Assembly: GCA_023434325.1 (NCBI GenBank)
Contig: JAEYSX010000002.1
Location: 1 to 64,000, forward strand
Source: Candidatus Parcubacteria bacterium
Lineage (GTDB): Bacteria; Patescibacteriota; Saccharimonadia; Saccharimonadales; UBA4665
DNA: 64,000 bases
Direction of reading: 5' to 3'
Shown: positions 1 to 8,764 of the stretch, one piece after another
Layout of the letters: every line of letters starts with the position of its first letter
How positions within the stretch are numbered: position 1 is the stretch's first letter
Position numbers and translations under genes: made by a program
The notes under the pieces: generated by a model
The model's database searches: none
Told to the model about the DNA's origin: nothing
What the model saw: only the letters and a program-made list of their open reading frames with translations

Positions 1-3000
1 GGTTAGCTGCCCAGCCCATGGATTGGTCTGTGGCGTTTTCTGGGTTGCTGTTGGTTCCAAAGGTTGCAGATGGAGCTGCTTGGCCGAATGGTTCGTAGAG
101 GAATATGCTGCTTGTTGGTGTTCCGTCGGCGCCTGCGGTTATGGAGGTGTCGCCGTGGAAGTTCTTGATGCTGTAGGTAGTGCGCTTGGACTCGTCGGGA
201 TTAGCGGGGGAGAGGGTGAGGGTCGTGCCTCCCGGGAGGCCGATGTATGCATCTGTAGTCGCGCAGTTGTTGTCGTCTGCTAGGTCGCAGGTCTGCAAAA
301 CCGCGCCGCCGGCCAAGTATCGATATGACTTAGTCAACGTACTACTTTGATATTCCTTTTTACGGAGGACGCTACCGCTCGCAGTCTTTACATACTCCAC
401 CTTGTAGTCGCCTTGTTGGATGGCAATATTACTATCGCTGGCGTCATAGGTAAAGGTTATCGGCGTACCACCGCCGGCCAGACTTACAGTGTTGCCGTGG
501 TCGTCGTACGTTGGCGTACCGAGCTGGGCGTCGCTACTAGAGATCAAGCGGTCGGCGTGGTCGTAACAATACGTAGTGGTCGCGCCATTTGCCGTAAAGG
601 TGGTTCGATTGCTGTTTTTGTGTGCATTCGCGTTGTAAGTGCCGGCGCAGCCAGTCGGCGCGCCATAACCGTATGAATAGGCGTTGCCGTCTATATTGGC
701 AGCAGTTAGGCGTCCGGCTTTGTCGTAAGCATATGTGCTAGTGGCCGAGCTGCCACCGAAAGCATCGGTGTAGGCGATCACTCTGCCGGTTTGACTGAGC
801 GTCACTGTTTCGTCAAATGCCGTGTCATTACTAAACCGGAAGACTGCGCCGGAGTTTCTTTGCAAAGCGTCCCTTTTTATTTGCTCTAGCTTGAGTTTGT
901 TGTCTGAATCGTCTTTTGCTTGATCATACGTAATATCTTGTACGCGGGAGTAGGTGTCGTATGTCACGGTTGCGTAGGTTACGTCATCTACCTTGTAAGC
1001 TGTTACACGGTCGTAGTTGTCGTACGTGTAGCTTTCGGTGCCTAGCGGTGACGTTTTGCTAATCAGGCGACCTTGATTATCGTAGGTTGCGGTGGAAACG
1101 TTACCAAAGGTGTCGGCGGCGCTGGTCGCGCGTCCCAGTAAGTCTACCTCGGATACCGTCGCGCCCGCCACACTGTCTAGCACCCGAACTTTGAGCGGAC
1201 TGCCCTCGTAACTGTAGTCGGTCGTCACTGTGCGCCCAGGGCGGCCGTTTATGTCAGGTACATCAGTTTTAATCACTCTACCGCGAGCGTCGTAGGTACT
1301 GCACGTCCATGGGTCATTGTTTAAGCGGGATGCCACGGTGCGACCAGTGTCATCATAGATGGTCTCGCTCGTTCGACTGGCTTGGCTGCCTGTGCCGTCC
1401 GGATCGGGCTCGGTTTTTTGCTTTATAAAACCGGCTTGCTTATAGGATTCTGTTTCGGCAGTACAGGGGTTATCGCGCGTTTCGGTGGCACCGTAGTAGT
1501 TATAGTTAAAGGTATTGCCGCCGGGCAAAGTCTTGCCGGTCTGGCGAAGCAGGGAACCGGTCTGATATGGCTCGTATGCAAAACCAGTGGTCAAATTAAG
1601 TCCTCCGACATCTCCGGTCATACTTACGACTTGCCCTAGTTCCGGCTTAGTGCCGTAGTTCGTAACATTGGTCACGTCGCCTATCTGGGAGTCATACACT
1701 TTGGTAGAAGTCGCGAGGTTATACCCCGGAGAGACAAAGTTCGGTCTACTCGTACCTAAACCGCTTCCCGGGTTTGTATCCGATATACCCGGACCGGCAA
1801 TCCAAGCCTCAAGCCCTCCTGCTGCACCAAAGTGGATATAGTCCAGTCGATAACGATATGTCTTGCCGGCTTCTGCCACGAATGTCCCAATGGGCGAGGT
1901 TTGTGCAATACCCTCGGAACGGTAATTCCAATTATCGATGACCAGCTTGTCATCAACCCAGAGCCTCAGACCGTCATCATGCCACACCCTAAATGTGTAC
2001 GTGCCGGTACCCGGCGCACGGAGCTTACCCGTTGCACTAAAACCGTACCCGTCCATTCCTGCATCCGGAGTTATTGGTGCGGCATTCGACCGAAAGTCGC
2101 GCCCCTGATGTATAGAGCTTCCATCGTGACCAAAACCTGAGGTGTGCAGCTTTGGCGAACCAAACAAACTACTGCCCTTAGCGTTGTACCACGCGACCGC
2201 CGGACCCACCATGCCTTCGTCGTACTTTGTCTCGGTGCGAGGCACTTGAGCGGCATGTGCAGCGAGAGGCTTGCGGTCGGTGCCGAACCAGGCGGAGGGA
2301 GCGGGGCCGTAGCCGTCTATTGGTAGATCGTCGGCATTATAGATAGTGGTGGTTTTTAAGCCAGTGGGATCGGTGACACTGAGGCTTAAATCTTTTACCG
2401 GATCCCATTCGGTTTGCGTTACCAGACCTGCTTTGTCGTACACCTTGACTGCTCGATACAGCGCATCGTATTCGACTTTGCTGGAGTAGCCATTGGGCTC
2501 GCTGGTATTCGCAATCCTCATCTCGGTAACTCTTGCGTCAATACGGTAGGCATATGTATGCTCTCTTCTGATATCGCCCGCGTTTGGAGCCGGTTCTGTG
2601 ACCTTACTCACTCTGCCAAGCGCGTCGTAGGTGATTTCGGTCGTAACCCCTGCATCGTTGGCGCGCAAACCTGCTTTGATGACGTCGTTTGCAAGACTAG
2701 ACCTCTGCTGAACTATCCTTCCCAGCGAGTCGTAGCCGATATCTGTAATGTCTTCGCCAGGCTGCTCTATACGTGCCAGCTGCCCGTTTTTGTAAAAGAA
2801 CTTGGTGGTATTGCCGTCGGTAGTGTCGAATGAACAGATCATGTTGCTCGGCGCCTCGGCATCGAAGCCCGATGGAGCAGATGGGCAAGCGCTGTCGCCC
2901 TTGTAGCGAACCGTCCCAAAGCGACTCGGATCGACAGGATCGATAATACGAGTCAGCCTTGTCGGGCTGGAGGAATACTCAAACTGCAAAGATGTTGGCT

Positions 3001-6000
3001 TACGATCATCGCCCGGGCTAGTCGTGCTTTTGAGCGTACCGTCTGCCGCAAATACATAAGTCATGCCGTCTGCATCCTGCAGAGTAAGTGTTCCATCCTG
3101 ATTCTTTACTAGCGTGCCGTATTCATTGACAGGCGGTTTATAGCCGCTACCTGTCCAGGTGTAATCATAAGTGCTGCCGTCTGCATTCACCAGTAGTACA
3201 CTGCTTGGCCGTATAACTGCATAGTCATATTTGAGACTACCGTCTGCATCCAGGCTAATGTTCCAACCGTTCGGCAGCAAGGGCGCTTTTACGCTCAGCC
3301 AAGAGGAGGGTACTTCCTGCTCTGTCACAGCTCCGCGGACATTGAGGTACAGCTGAGCGCTGCCTGTCTTCTCGTAAAATTCGACCCTGATCTGTGCAGC
3401 TTTGCCGCCCACAAGGTAAATACTTGACCCCCATTGACTGCCTACATTGGAGTCATTAGCCCACTGATCCATAACCAGCTGACCATTAATCCATATACGA
3501 ACGGCATCATCGTTGTTGGCCCCAAACTGGTACGTGCCGGTGGTCGGAACTGTTACATAACCGTCATAGCTAGCCATCCAGCTGTCCGTTGGACCGGTTG
3601 GAACCGGCGATCCGCCACCCCAGTTAAAGCTTATTTTTGACTCTCTACGCGACGCAAACGCCGAAGTAGCACTAGACGGGAAGACATGGTTCCCCGAATC
3701 GTAATAGTAATTAGCATTCAAGCCTTGATTGTTACTGACCAACCTTGGCGCGGTTCTTAGCATCTCTGTCGGAACGATCTGCTCCAAGACTGCGCCCTTA
3801 ACCCAAAGTTGTGCATTGCCAGGTCCACCAGTCTCCGTCATCTCGACCTTAATTTTTGCAACCTGTCCTTCTTGCAAACTAACTGCGCTTCCATACTTGG
3901 CCGGTGCGGGTGTCCAGGTCGGCGCACTGTAGACTAGACCATCGTCAACATACACTTTGTACGAGTCATCATGGACTCCACCAAAATAGTAGCTACCTGT
4001 CTTCGGCGCAACAAAGTATCCCGTGTAGCGAGCGCTAAAGCCATCTACTGGAACCACACCAGCCGACGGGCTACCTAGATCCCATAGATTGTTAATGTTA
4101 GACTCCACCCTCGTAACAGCCGGCGTACCAGCGAACGTTGTATTGTTGAAATATTCGGCCAGTACACCTGGCTTTGACGCATAGGGCGTATTATATTCCA
4201 CGCCCATTCCTATATTGCCACCGAGCGCTGCCATACTATGAGTCGATGCGCTGGTCGTGGCATTACCGGTGGCGAGATTAACAGAAACCGGACCAGCCGT
4301 ATCGTAACTCTGCGTAGTGTCCTTGCCATTCCTCAGGTCTACCTTGAACGACCTAACCCAGTCTGGATTTGTTTGTGTGTAATAAGTGGTACCATTCCAT
4401 TTTGATGAATATACATGCCAGTAGTAGGTCATGTTATCTTGAAGGGCACTCTCGGGCAGAGTCCAGGTAGGGCTATCGATCCAACCCGAGTTAAATATGG
4501 TGCCGGATTCCGCATTAGAGTTGGTAGCAACCCTAAAGTAGTATTTAATCTGATCGTTATCAGAAGGAGCGATCGTGTTCACGCGGAGTGTTGGCTGGTC
4601 AGTCACCATCACTTGCTTATCTACAGGATGAGCGGGCGTCGTTATCGGTGGCTTAGTTGTGTATGTAAAACTGACATACGCGTTATCTCTGAACCCTTTA
4701 AGTGTATAGTGATTTCGCTCTTCACCATTCAACATCAACCAGCTGCCATAATCGCCGTTATCTGTTAACCATTTGTATTGCGGATAGACGTCTATCCAGG
4801 CATCCTGACCAAACCACGCTGATGTCCTAGGCGCACCCCAGTTTATACCGCCATAACACAAACAATTAGCGTGTGACACCTCATAATACAAGGACTCGGT
4901 CGTGTATGTTGTCCGACTCAGATATAGTCCTGCGCCCAGCAAAGTCTTGCCCTGAAGAAACGAATAGTCAGCCCGAAAAGCAGTCCGCCACTTTTTGTAG
5001 TTATCTAAGCTAGTACCCGCATTCATCCATAGATTACTGGAACTGCCGACAAACCCATCTGACTTGTATGGTATATAAGTTAGTCCAACACCTGAATTCT
5101 GTACAGTTGGGTCAATGACAACGGGGAACTTATCACCGGTCAGATTCTTGAGCCAGCTCTTATCTATCGAGACGCTTAGTTTACTGTCACTGTAGGACTG
5201 GGTAGCGACCACCGAATCTGTCCACGGACCAAAATTAGTAAGACTAACCGACAGCGGCGCAATGTTTATTCCTTCAAGGCCTTTGATCTTGAATCCACCG
5301 GGATTGTCTTTGTCCTCTTCCAGCTCGGCGCCAGCGATATCAAAGGATATCTGGGTTTCTGCGCCCGCGTTTTTTATAATAATAAACTCCTTGATCTTGG
5401 AGCCGGTGACTTCATATTCCAGGTCAACACCACTCCAGACATCGCTGTACTTGACCTTCTGAACGCCATCCTCGTGTACGATAACAGGCTTGATGCCGGG
5501 ACGAGCATTCACAGGCTTGAAGCTAATATCAAAGATGTCTTTCTGGTAGCGCAGCATGCCCACTTTATCGCTCGTTGGCGCAAACCTGGCCTGCCAATCA
5601 TTAGCCTTGACTTTGTACGTGCTCTCTTCGGTGAATGCCGAGCGTGCGTTACCCCAAAGTCTTCCTAGGATATTGCTAGAATCGACTGCGTTCTTGTCCT
5701 CGATCAGAGTTTTATCTATCTCTTGCCACCGACCATCTTTTTTGTAGTTTACGGCATCAAAAAACACCTTAGCCTCATAACTACCGTCGGATTTACGGGT
5801 AACTGTCCTGTCTGCGGATCTCTCGGAGACTACCTCTTCTTCTTTAAGCGCAGCTGGCGGCTTGTAGGTAGAGGGGTCGTTCACCAGTGGAACTTCTTGC
5901 CCTTCAATAGGTTTGCCAGATGCTCCCCCCTCGGGATTGTAACTTTGTGTTTTATTGTTCCTAAGTGCGCCCGGAGTTCTAGACGCGGCTTCGGCGCGCC

Positions 6001-6181
6001 CGACAAGGATGTCAGTAAATGTGAGCTGAACCGTACCGAACATCAATAGTAATACAAAAAACAGCGCAGAAACGCGCCGCGACACACCAGAGAAAGTTCG
6101 ACTCGAACTTATCGGTCTATTGACCGCACGACCTCGCACTAAAAAAGACAACCTGAATAAACCCTTGTGTAGGCCGCGCAT
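1..6181 (-). CDS. Giant PA14 / YD-repeat (RHS-like) surface protein, C-terminus outside window
   Basis: An open frame runs without a stop from an ATG at 6181 to the window edge, about 2060 codons. A basic N-terminus is followed by a hydrophobic segment near residues 40-60 (signal or anchor), then a roughly 300-residue domain ending FPVVIDPT, common in large teneurin/RHS-like proteins. PA14-type lectin modules are near residues 665-810 and 820-965, and a third interrupts the repeats near 1320-1465. YD repeats (forms of YDxxGRxxxxT) fill about 1000-1310 and 1480 to the edge. The last residues, ATDQSMGWAAN, match the start of an RHS core boundary, so a variable C-terminal tip probably follows. 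The start is preceded by AGGGGG 5 nt upstream; an in-frame ATG at 6196 is possible. By family, a secreted or surface-attached adhesin, processing protein or toxin carrier; the exact role is inferred. Confidence 0.9.
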   Translation of the reverse strand, partial: MRGLHKGLFRLSFLVRGRAVNRPISSSRTFSGVSRRVSALFFVLLLMFGTVQLTFTDILVGRAEAASRTPGALRNNKTQSYNPEGGASGKPIEGQEVPLVNDPSTYKPPAALKEEEVVSERSADRTVTRKSDGSYEAKVFFDAVNYKKDGRWQEIDKTLIEDKNAVDSSNILGRLWGNARSAFTEESTYKVKANDWQARFAPTSDKVGMLRYQKDIFDISFKPVNARPGIKPVIVHEDGVQKVKYSDVWSGVDLEYEVTGSKIKEFIIIKNAGAETQISFDIAGAELEEDKDNPGGFKIKGLEGINIAPLSVSLTNFGPWTDSVVATQSYSDSKLSVSIDKSWLKNLTGDKFPVVIDPTVQNSGVGLTYIPYKSDGFVGSSSNLWMNAGTSLDNYKKWRTAFRADYSFLQGKTLLGAGLYLSRTTYTTESLYYEVSHANCLCYGGINWGAPRTSAWFGQDAWIDVYPQYKWLTDNGDYGSWLMLNGEERNHYTLKGFRDNAYVSFTYTTKPPITTPAHPVDKQVMVTDQPTLRVNTIAPSDNDQIKYYFRVATNSNAESGTIFNSGWIDSPTWTLPESALQDNMTYYWHVYSSKWNGTTYYTQTNPDWVRSFKVDLRNGKDTTQSYDTAGPVSVNLATGNATTSASTHSMAALGGNIGMGVEYNTPYASKPGVLAEYFNNTTFAGTPAVTRVESNINNLWDLGSPSAGVVPVDGFSARYTGYFVAPKTGSYYFGGVHDDSYKVYVDDGLVYSAPTWTPAPAKYGSAVSLQEGQVAKIKVEMTETGGPGNAQLWVKGAVLEQIVPTEMLRTAPRLVSNNQGLNANYYYDSGNHVFPSSATSAFASRRESKISFNWGGGSPVPTGPTDSWMASYDGYVTVPTTGTYQFGANNDDAVRIWINGQLVMDQWANDSNVGSQWGSSIYLVGGKAAQIRVEFYEKTGSAQLYLNVRGAVTEQEVPSSWLSVKAPLLPNGWNISLDADGSLKYDYAVIRPSSVLLVNADGSTYDYTWTGSGYKPPVNEYGTLVKNQDGTLTLQDADGMTYVFAADGTLKSTTSPGDDRKPTSLQFEYSSSPTRLTRIIDPVDPSRFGTVRYKGDSACPSAPSGFDAEAPSNMICSFDTTDGNTTKFFYKNGQLARIEQPGEDITDIGYDSLGRIVQQRSSLANDVIKAGLRANDAGVTTEITYDALGRVSKVTEPAPNAGDIRREHTYAYRIDARVTEMRIANTSEPNGYSSKVEYDALYRAVKVYDKAGLVTQTEWDPVKDLSLSVTDPTGLKTTTIYNADDLPIDGYGPAPSAWFGTDRKPLAAHAAQVPRTETKYDEGMVGPAVAWYNAKGSSLFGSPKLHTSGFGHDGSSIHQGRDFRSNAAPITPDAGMDGYGFSATGKLRAPGTGTYTFRVWHDDGLRLWVDDKLVIDNWNYRSEGIAQTSPIGTFVAEAGKTYRYRLDYIHFGAAGGLEAWIAGPGISDTNPGSGLGTSRPNFVSPGYNLATSTKVYDSQIGDVTNVTNYGTKPELGQVVSMTGDVGGLNLTTGFAYEPYQTGSLLRQTGKTLPGGNTFNYNYYGATETRDNPCTAETESYKQAGFIKQKTEPDPDGTGSQASRTSETIYDDTGRTVASRLNNDPWTCSTYDARGRVIKTDVPDINGRPGRTVTTDYSYEGSPLKVRVLDSVAGATVSEVDLLGRATSAADTFGNVSTATYDNQGRLISKTSPLGTESYTYDNYDRVTAYKVDDVTYATVTYDTYSRVQDITYDQAKDDSDNKLKLEQIKRDALQRNSGAVFRFSNDTAFDETVTLSQTGRVIAYTDAFGGSSATSTYAYDKAGRLTAANIDGNAYSYGYGAPTGCAGTYNANAHKNSNRTTFTANGATTTYCYDHADRLISSSDAQLGTPTYDDHGNTVSLAGGGTPITFTYDASDSNIAIQQGDYKVEYVKTASGSVLRKKEYQSSTLTKSYRYLAGGAVLQTCDLADDNNCATTDAYIGLPGGTTLTLSPANPDESKRTTYSIKNFHGDTSITAGADGTPTSSIFLYEPFGQAAPSATFGTNSNPENATDQSMGWAAN

Positions 6182-6400
6182 TATTTCCCCCTGCATTTAT
6201 AATCTGTCGACTTGAGTGTACCACTCGCAGATAGATCAATCATTAACTTATCGTTGTAGTAAGTGATGCATTACTTTATCTGTTACATACATCAACCTGA
6301 GGAGTAGGCAATTATTAAATCTATATGAGAAAATAGCGCGATTATCCAGCGTCGTCTGGCGCTTTTCAGAAAACAGCCAGGCTGCAAAACCAAGACACTA

Positions 6401-6427
6401 AAAAACCGGGCCCCTTACGAGGCCCGG
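6401..6427 (-). terminator. Rho-independent terminator of the CHAP hydrolase gene
   Basis: A 7-bp GC stem (6406-6412 with 6421-6427) is followed on the minus strand by a run of U. It lies 25 nt beyond the stop of the CHAP gene at 6452. Confidence 0.85.
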
Positions 6428-6451
6428 CGGTAGATTTACTGTCGCTGGTTG

Positions 6452-7591
6452 TTAGAAGTGGATGAATACGAGTCCGGCGGTACTAATACGACGTTCACTA
6501 TAGTTACCTGCAAGATCGTAGTTGTACTCACTAATGTAGATAGTTCCGTCGTCGTATACTTCCTCGACGTACATCACGTGACCGTACAATCCGGTGTTCA
6601 TTACTGCGACGTCACCCACGCGAGGCGTGGTGTCTACAGGAATTCCAGCTGCAATAGCGTTGTCATCCCACTGGTTTGCGTTACCAACTCCACCCCAGTT
6701 CGGCATGTGGCGACCACTTGCGGCTACCTTCCATGCTGTGTAAGACACACACTGGCGGAGGTACATACCCCAAGGGTCAGAAACCTCGTTAGGGAATGGT
6801 ACGCTTGCCCACGGATAGCTTGCGCTGGAAAGAATCGGATCAGGCTCGGGCGCTGGTGCTGGCTCGGGTTCTGATACAGGCTGTGCTGCTTCCTCGGCCG
6901 GCTTGCTCTCAGCTGCCTTATTGTTCTGCACAGCCTTCTCGCGTTCTGCCTGAGCAATCTTGTCGGCGTTAGCCTTGACGCTCTGCTCAAACGCATCCTG
7001 CTGCTGCTGATTCAAGCCCAACAGGCGAGTACTCTCGCTGCGACTCTCGCCCAGACGCTTCTGCTTGGCCTTCTTGTCGGACTGCAACTTACTTGCTGCC
7101 TGCTTCTCGTCGTTAAGCTGCTTATTGAGCTTGTCGATGCGCTTAGCGGCGTCGTCTACCTTATGCTGAAGGCTAGAACGATCCTGCTTAGGAGCGGCGA
7201 GTGTCAGCGCTGTCCGTTGCTCGGCCAAATCCTTCTCGGACTGGACGATATCCTTCTTGAGCTGCTCTACCTTATTGTTGGTGTCGCTCAGCTTGCCATT
7301 AAGTGTGTTGGTCTCGGTCTGAAGCGTGGCGATAGTCTCGCTCAGCTTGACTGCTTCGCTACTTAGTTGCTTCTTATCCTCGACTACACTTACGTTGGCT
7401 TGCTTGAGTTGTTGTACCTGTTCATCGAATCCGACGGCGTTCGCCACTGGCGAGACCGCCGACGTCAGCATTACGACGGGCACAGCTAGGACTAGCGGCG
7501 CCTGCTTTAGCTTCGTCGCAAGCTTCTTCAAATTGTTAGATACCAAGGGTTTAAAATCCTCCTTAAGCCCTCTGTGCGCGAATCTTGGCAT
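6452..7591 (-). CDS. Secreted coiled-coil CHAP-domain peptidoglycan hydrolase (PcsB-like)
   Basis: 379 residues. The N-terminus has a long basic region and a hydrophobic stretch ending in an ANA signal cleavage site near residue 53. Residues about 60-215 form a heptad-rich coiled coil, followed by a Pro/Glu/Ala linker (about 235-255) and a C-terminal CHAP domain (about 262-379) with the catalytic Cys in QCVSYTAWKVA near 280 and His in GLYGHVMYVEEV near 337. This is the PcsB/CwlO-like layout: the coiled coil restrains the amidase/endopeptidase and usually couples it to FtsEX during division. It is a single-gene unit with its own terminator. No strong ribosome-binding site precedes the ATG; a TACAAT at 7635-7640 could be its -10 box. 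Function is confident, substrate bond is not. Confidence 0.88.
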   Translation of the reverse strand: MPRFAHRGLKEDFKPLVSNNLKKLATKLKQAPLVLAVPVVMLTSAVSPVANAVGFDEQVQQLKQANVSVVEDKKQLSSEAVKLSETIATLQTETNTLNGKLSDTNNKVEQLKKDIVQSEKDLAEQRTALTLAAPKQDRSSLQHKVDDAAKRIDKLNKQLNDEKQAASKLQSDKKAKQKRLGESRSESTRLLGLNQQQQDAFEQSVKANADKIAQAEREKAVQNNKAAESKPAEEAAQPVSEPEPAPAPEPDPILSSASYPWASVPFPNEVSDPWGMYLRQCVSYTAWKVAASGRHMPNWGGVGNANQWDDNAIAAGIPVDTTPRVGDVAVMNTGLYGHVMYVEEVYDDGTIYISEYNYDLAGNYSERRISTAGLVFIHF

Positions 7592-7912
7592 GTGCGCACT
7601 CAGGCCCTGCTTAATACATAATCAAGCTGACTTAATTGTAGATATTTGACTGTTAGAGTGAGTTTTTATTTGCTGTATCTGACGGCATATTGTCAATCCC
7701 CCATGCCTCATTACAACTCGGCTTCTATAATCCATTACCGCCACATGTATGCGTGACGGTGTTGCTGATTGTATTACTGCCTCAAGAGATCTATCTGAAT
7801 CGGCTAACTAATGCGGTCGATTCTCAAGCAACGTTATCCAGTATATCGATCCATATGGTGTATGTCAAATCTTTCACACACCATAGATAGCGTGTCGACC
7901 TATAATCAGAGT
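7592..7912. other. Intergenic region with divergent promoters, no gene seen
   Basis: About 320 bases between divergent genes. It is AT-rich near 7620-7690 with a minus-strand TACAAT at 7635-7640 (reading toward the CHAP gene) and a plus-strand TATAAT at 7901-7906 (reading toward 7913). Short open frames here have no convincing start or composition. Confidence 0.5.
7901..7906 (+). promoter_or_regulatory. -10 box 6 nt before GTG start at 7913
   Basis: A perfect TATAAT lies 6 nt before the GTG codon that begins VKFTKLRIKPR. Transcription would begin at or next to the start codon, and no Shine-Dalgarno sequence is present. It decides this start over the longer open frame from 7811. Confidence 0.6.
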
Positions 7913-8764
7913 GTGAAATTTACAAAATTACGCATTAAACCGCGGACGGCGTTCATGATACTTGGGGTGCTGGCGTTTGTCGGTATAACCTATCTGTTTA
8001 TTGTACCTACAGTGGTGGCCGATCGATATCTAAACCAGCTTAATCCCGCGATTACCCAGACTAAAAATAACTTCAAGGCGGTATCCAGCAGCTCTAGTGT
8101 CGCTATATTCGAGGATCCGGGCATCAAGATGGAGGATCGCCCGGCAATCATCAAAAGATCGCTGGAGCGAGTTCAAAAAGCGCAAACCAGCCTGGATAAT
8201 CTACAAAACGCCAATAAGCTGACTACCTTGCCGGGCAACGGGTTTGCGGGCGCGTACCACAGAGCCATTGTCAGGCAAGGGCGTATCGATAATATTATTC
8301 GGCAAAGTCAGCAAGTTCTAAGTGATTACACGGCGACCCTGCACTACACCAGCGCCTATACCGAGGCGCGCGCGTATCTGGAGAGTCGACTCCTTGCGCT
8401 CAATCAGGTACACGATTTTAATAAGCTGATGGGGCAGGGAGGCGAGATGACGGCGACGGGCGCAGAACTAGAGCTACATAGGCAAAAATTAGCCCAGCAA
8501 AAACCACCGCCCGGCTTTGAGCCGATTCATAGCGATAGCCTGCAAACACTGGACAACGCCGCGACGCAATTTAACCGCTTGGGCGCGGGACTTAACCACT
8601 CCTCTAACGAAGAGACCTATGGCGCCATCAAGGTTCTAGAGCAAATCACCCTCAAACACGAAGTCGAAGACAAAGAGATGATGACCAATCTGGCGCAAAA
8701 ATCACCTAGTCTTTTGCAACTCGCCGATTTATCCGAAAAGATCGAGTTCGCCCAGCAGTTATAG
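7913..8764 (+). CDS. Membrane-anchored protein of unknown function
   Basis: About 283 residues from the GTG at 7913. A basic N-terminus is followed by one strong membrane segment (about residues 13-33, FMILGVLAFVGITYLFIVPTV) and a long, mostly helical, charged outer domain with no motif I recognise. The frame is open from 7811, but a perfect TATAAT at 7901-7906 would place the transcript start at the GTG. The last 59 bases overlap the 3' end of the opposing deacetylase-glycosyltransferase gene. Probably an envelope protein; function unknown. Confidence 0.75.
   Translation: MKFTKLRIKPRTAFMILGVLAFVGITYLFIVPTVVADRYLNQLNPAITQTKNNFKAVSSSSSVAIFEDPGIKMEDRPAIIKRSLERVQKAQTSLDNLQNANKLTTLPGNGFAGAYHRAIVRQGRIDNIIRQSQQVLSDYTATLHYTSAYTEARAYLESRLLALNQVHDFNKLMGQGGEMTATGAELELHRQKLAQQKPPPGFEPIHSDSLQTLDNAATQFNRLGAGLNHSSNEETYGAIKVLEQITLKHEVEDKEMMTNLAQKSPSLLQLADLSEKIEFAQQL

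Noticed and set aside
23..6049. Many plus-strand open frames of 60-140 codons
   Set aside because: All lie opposite the single uninterrupted minus-strand PA14/YD-repeat gene, whose translation shows clear domain motifs; the plus-strand products show none.
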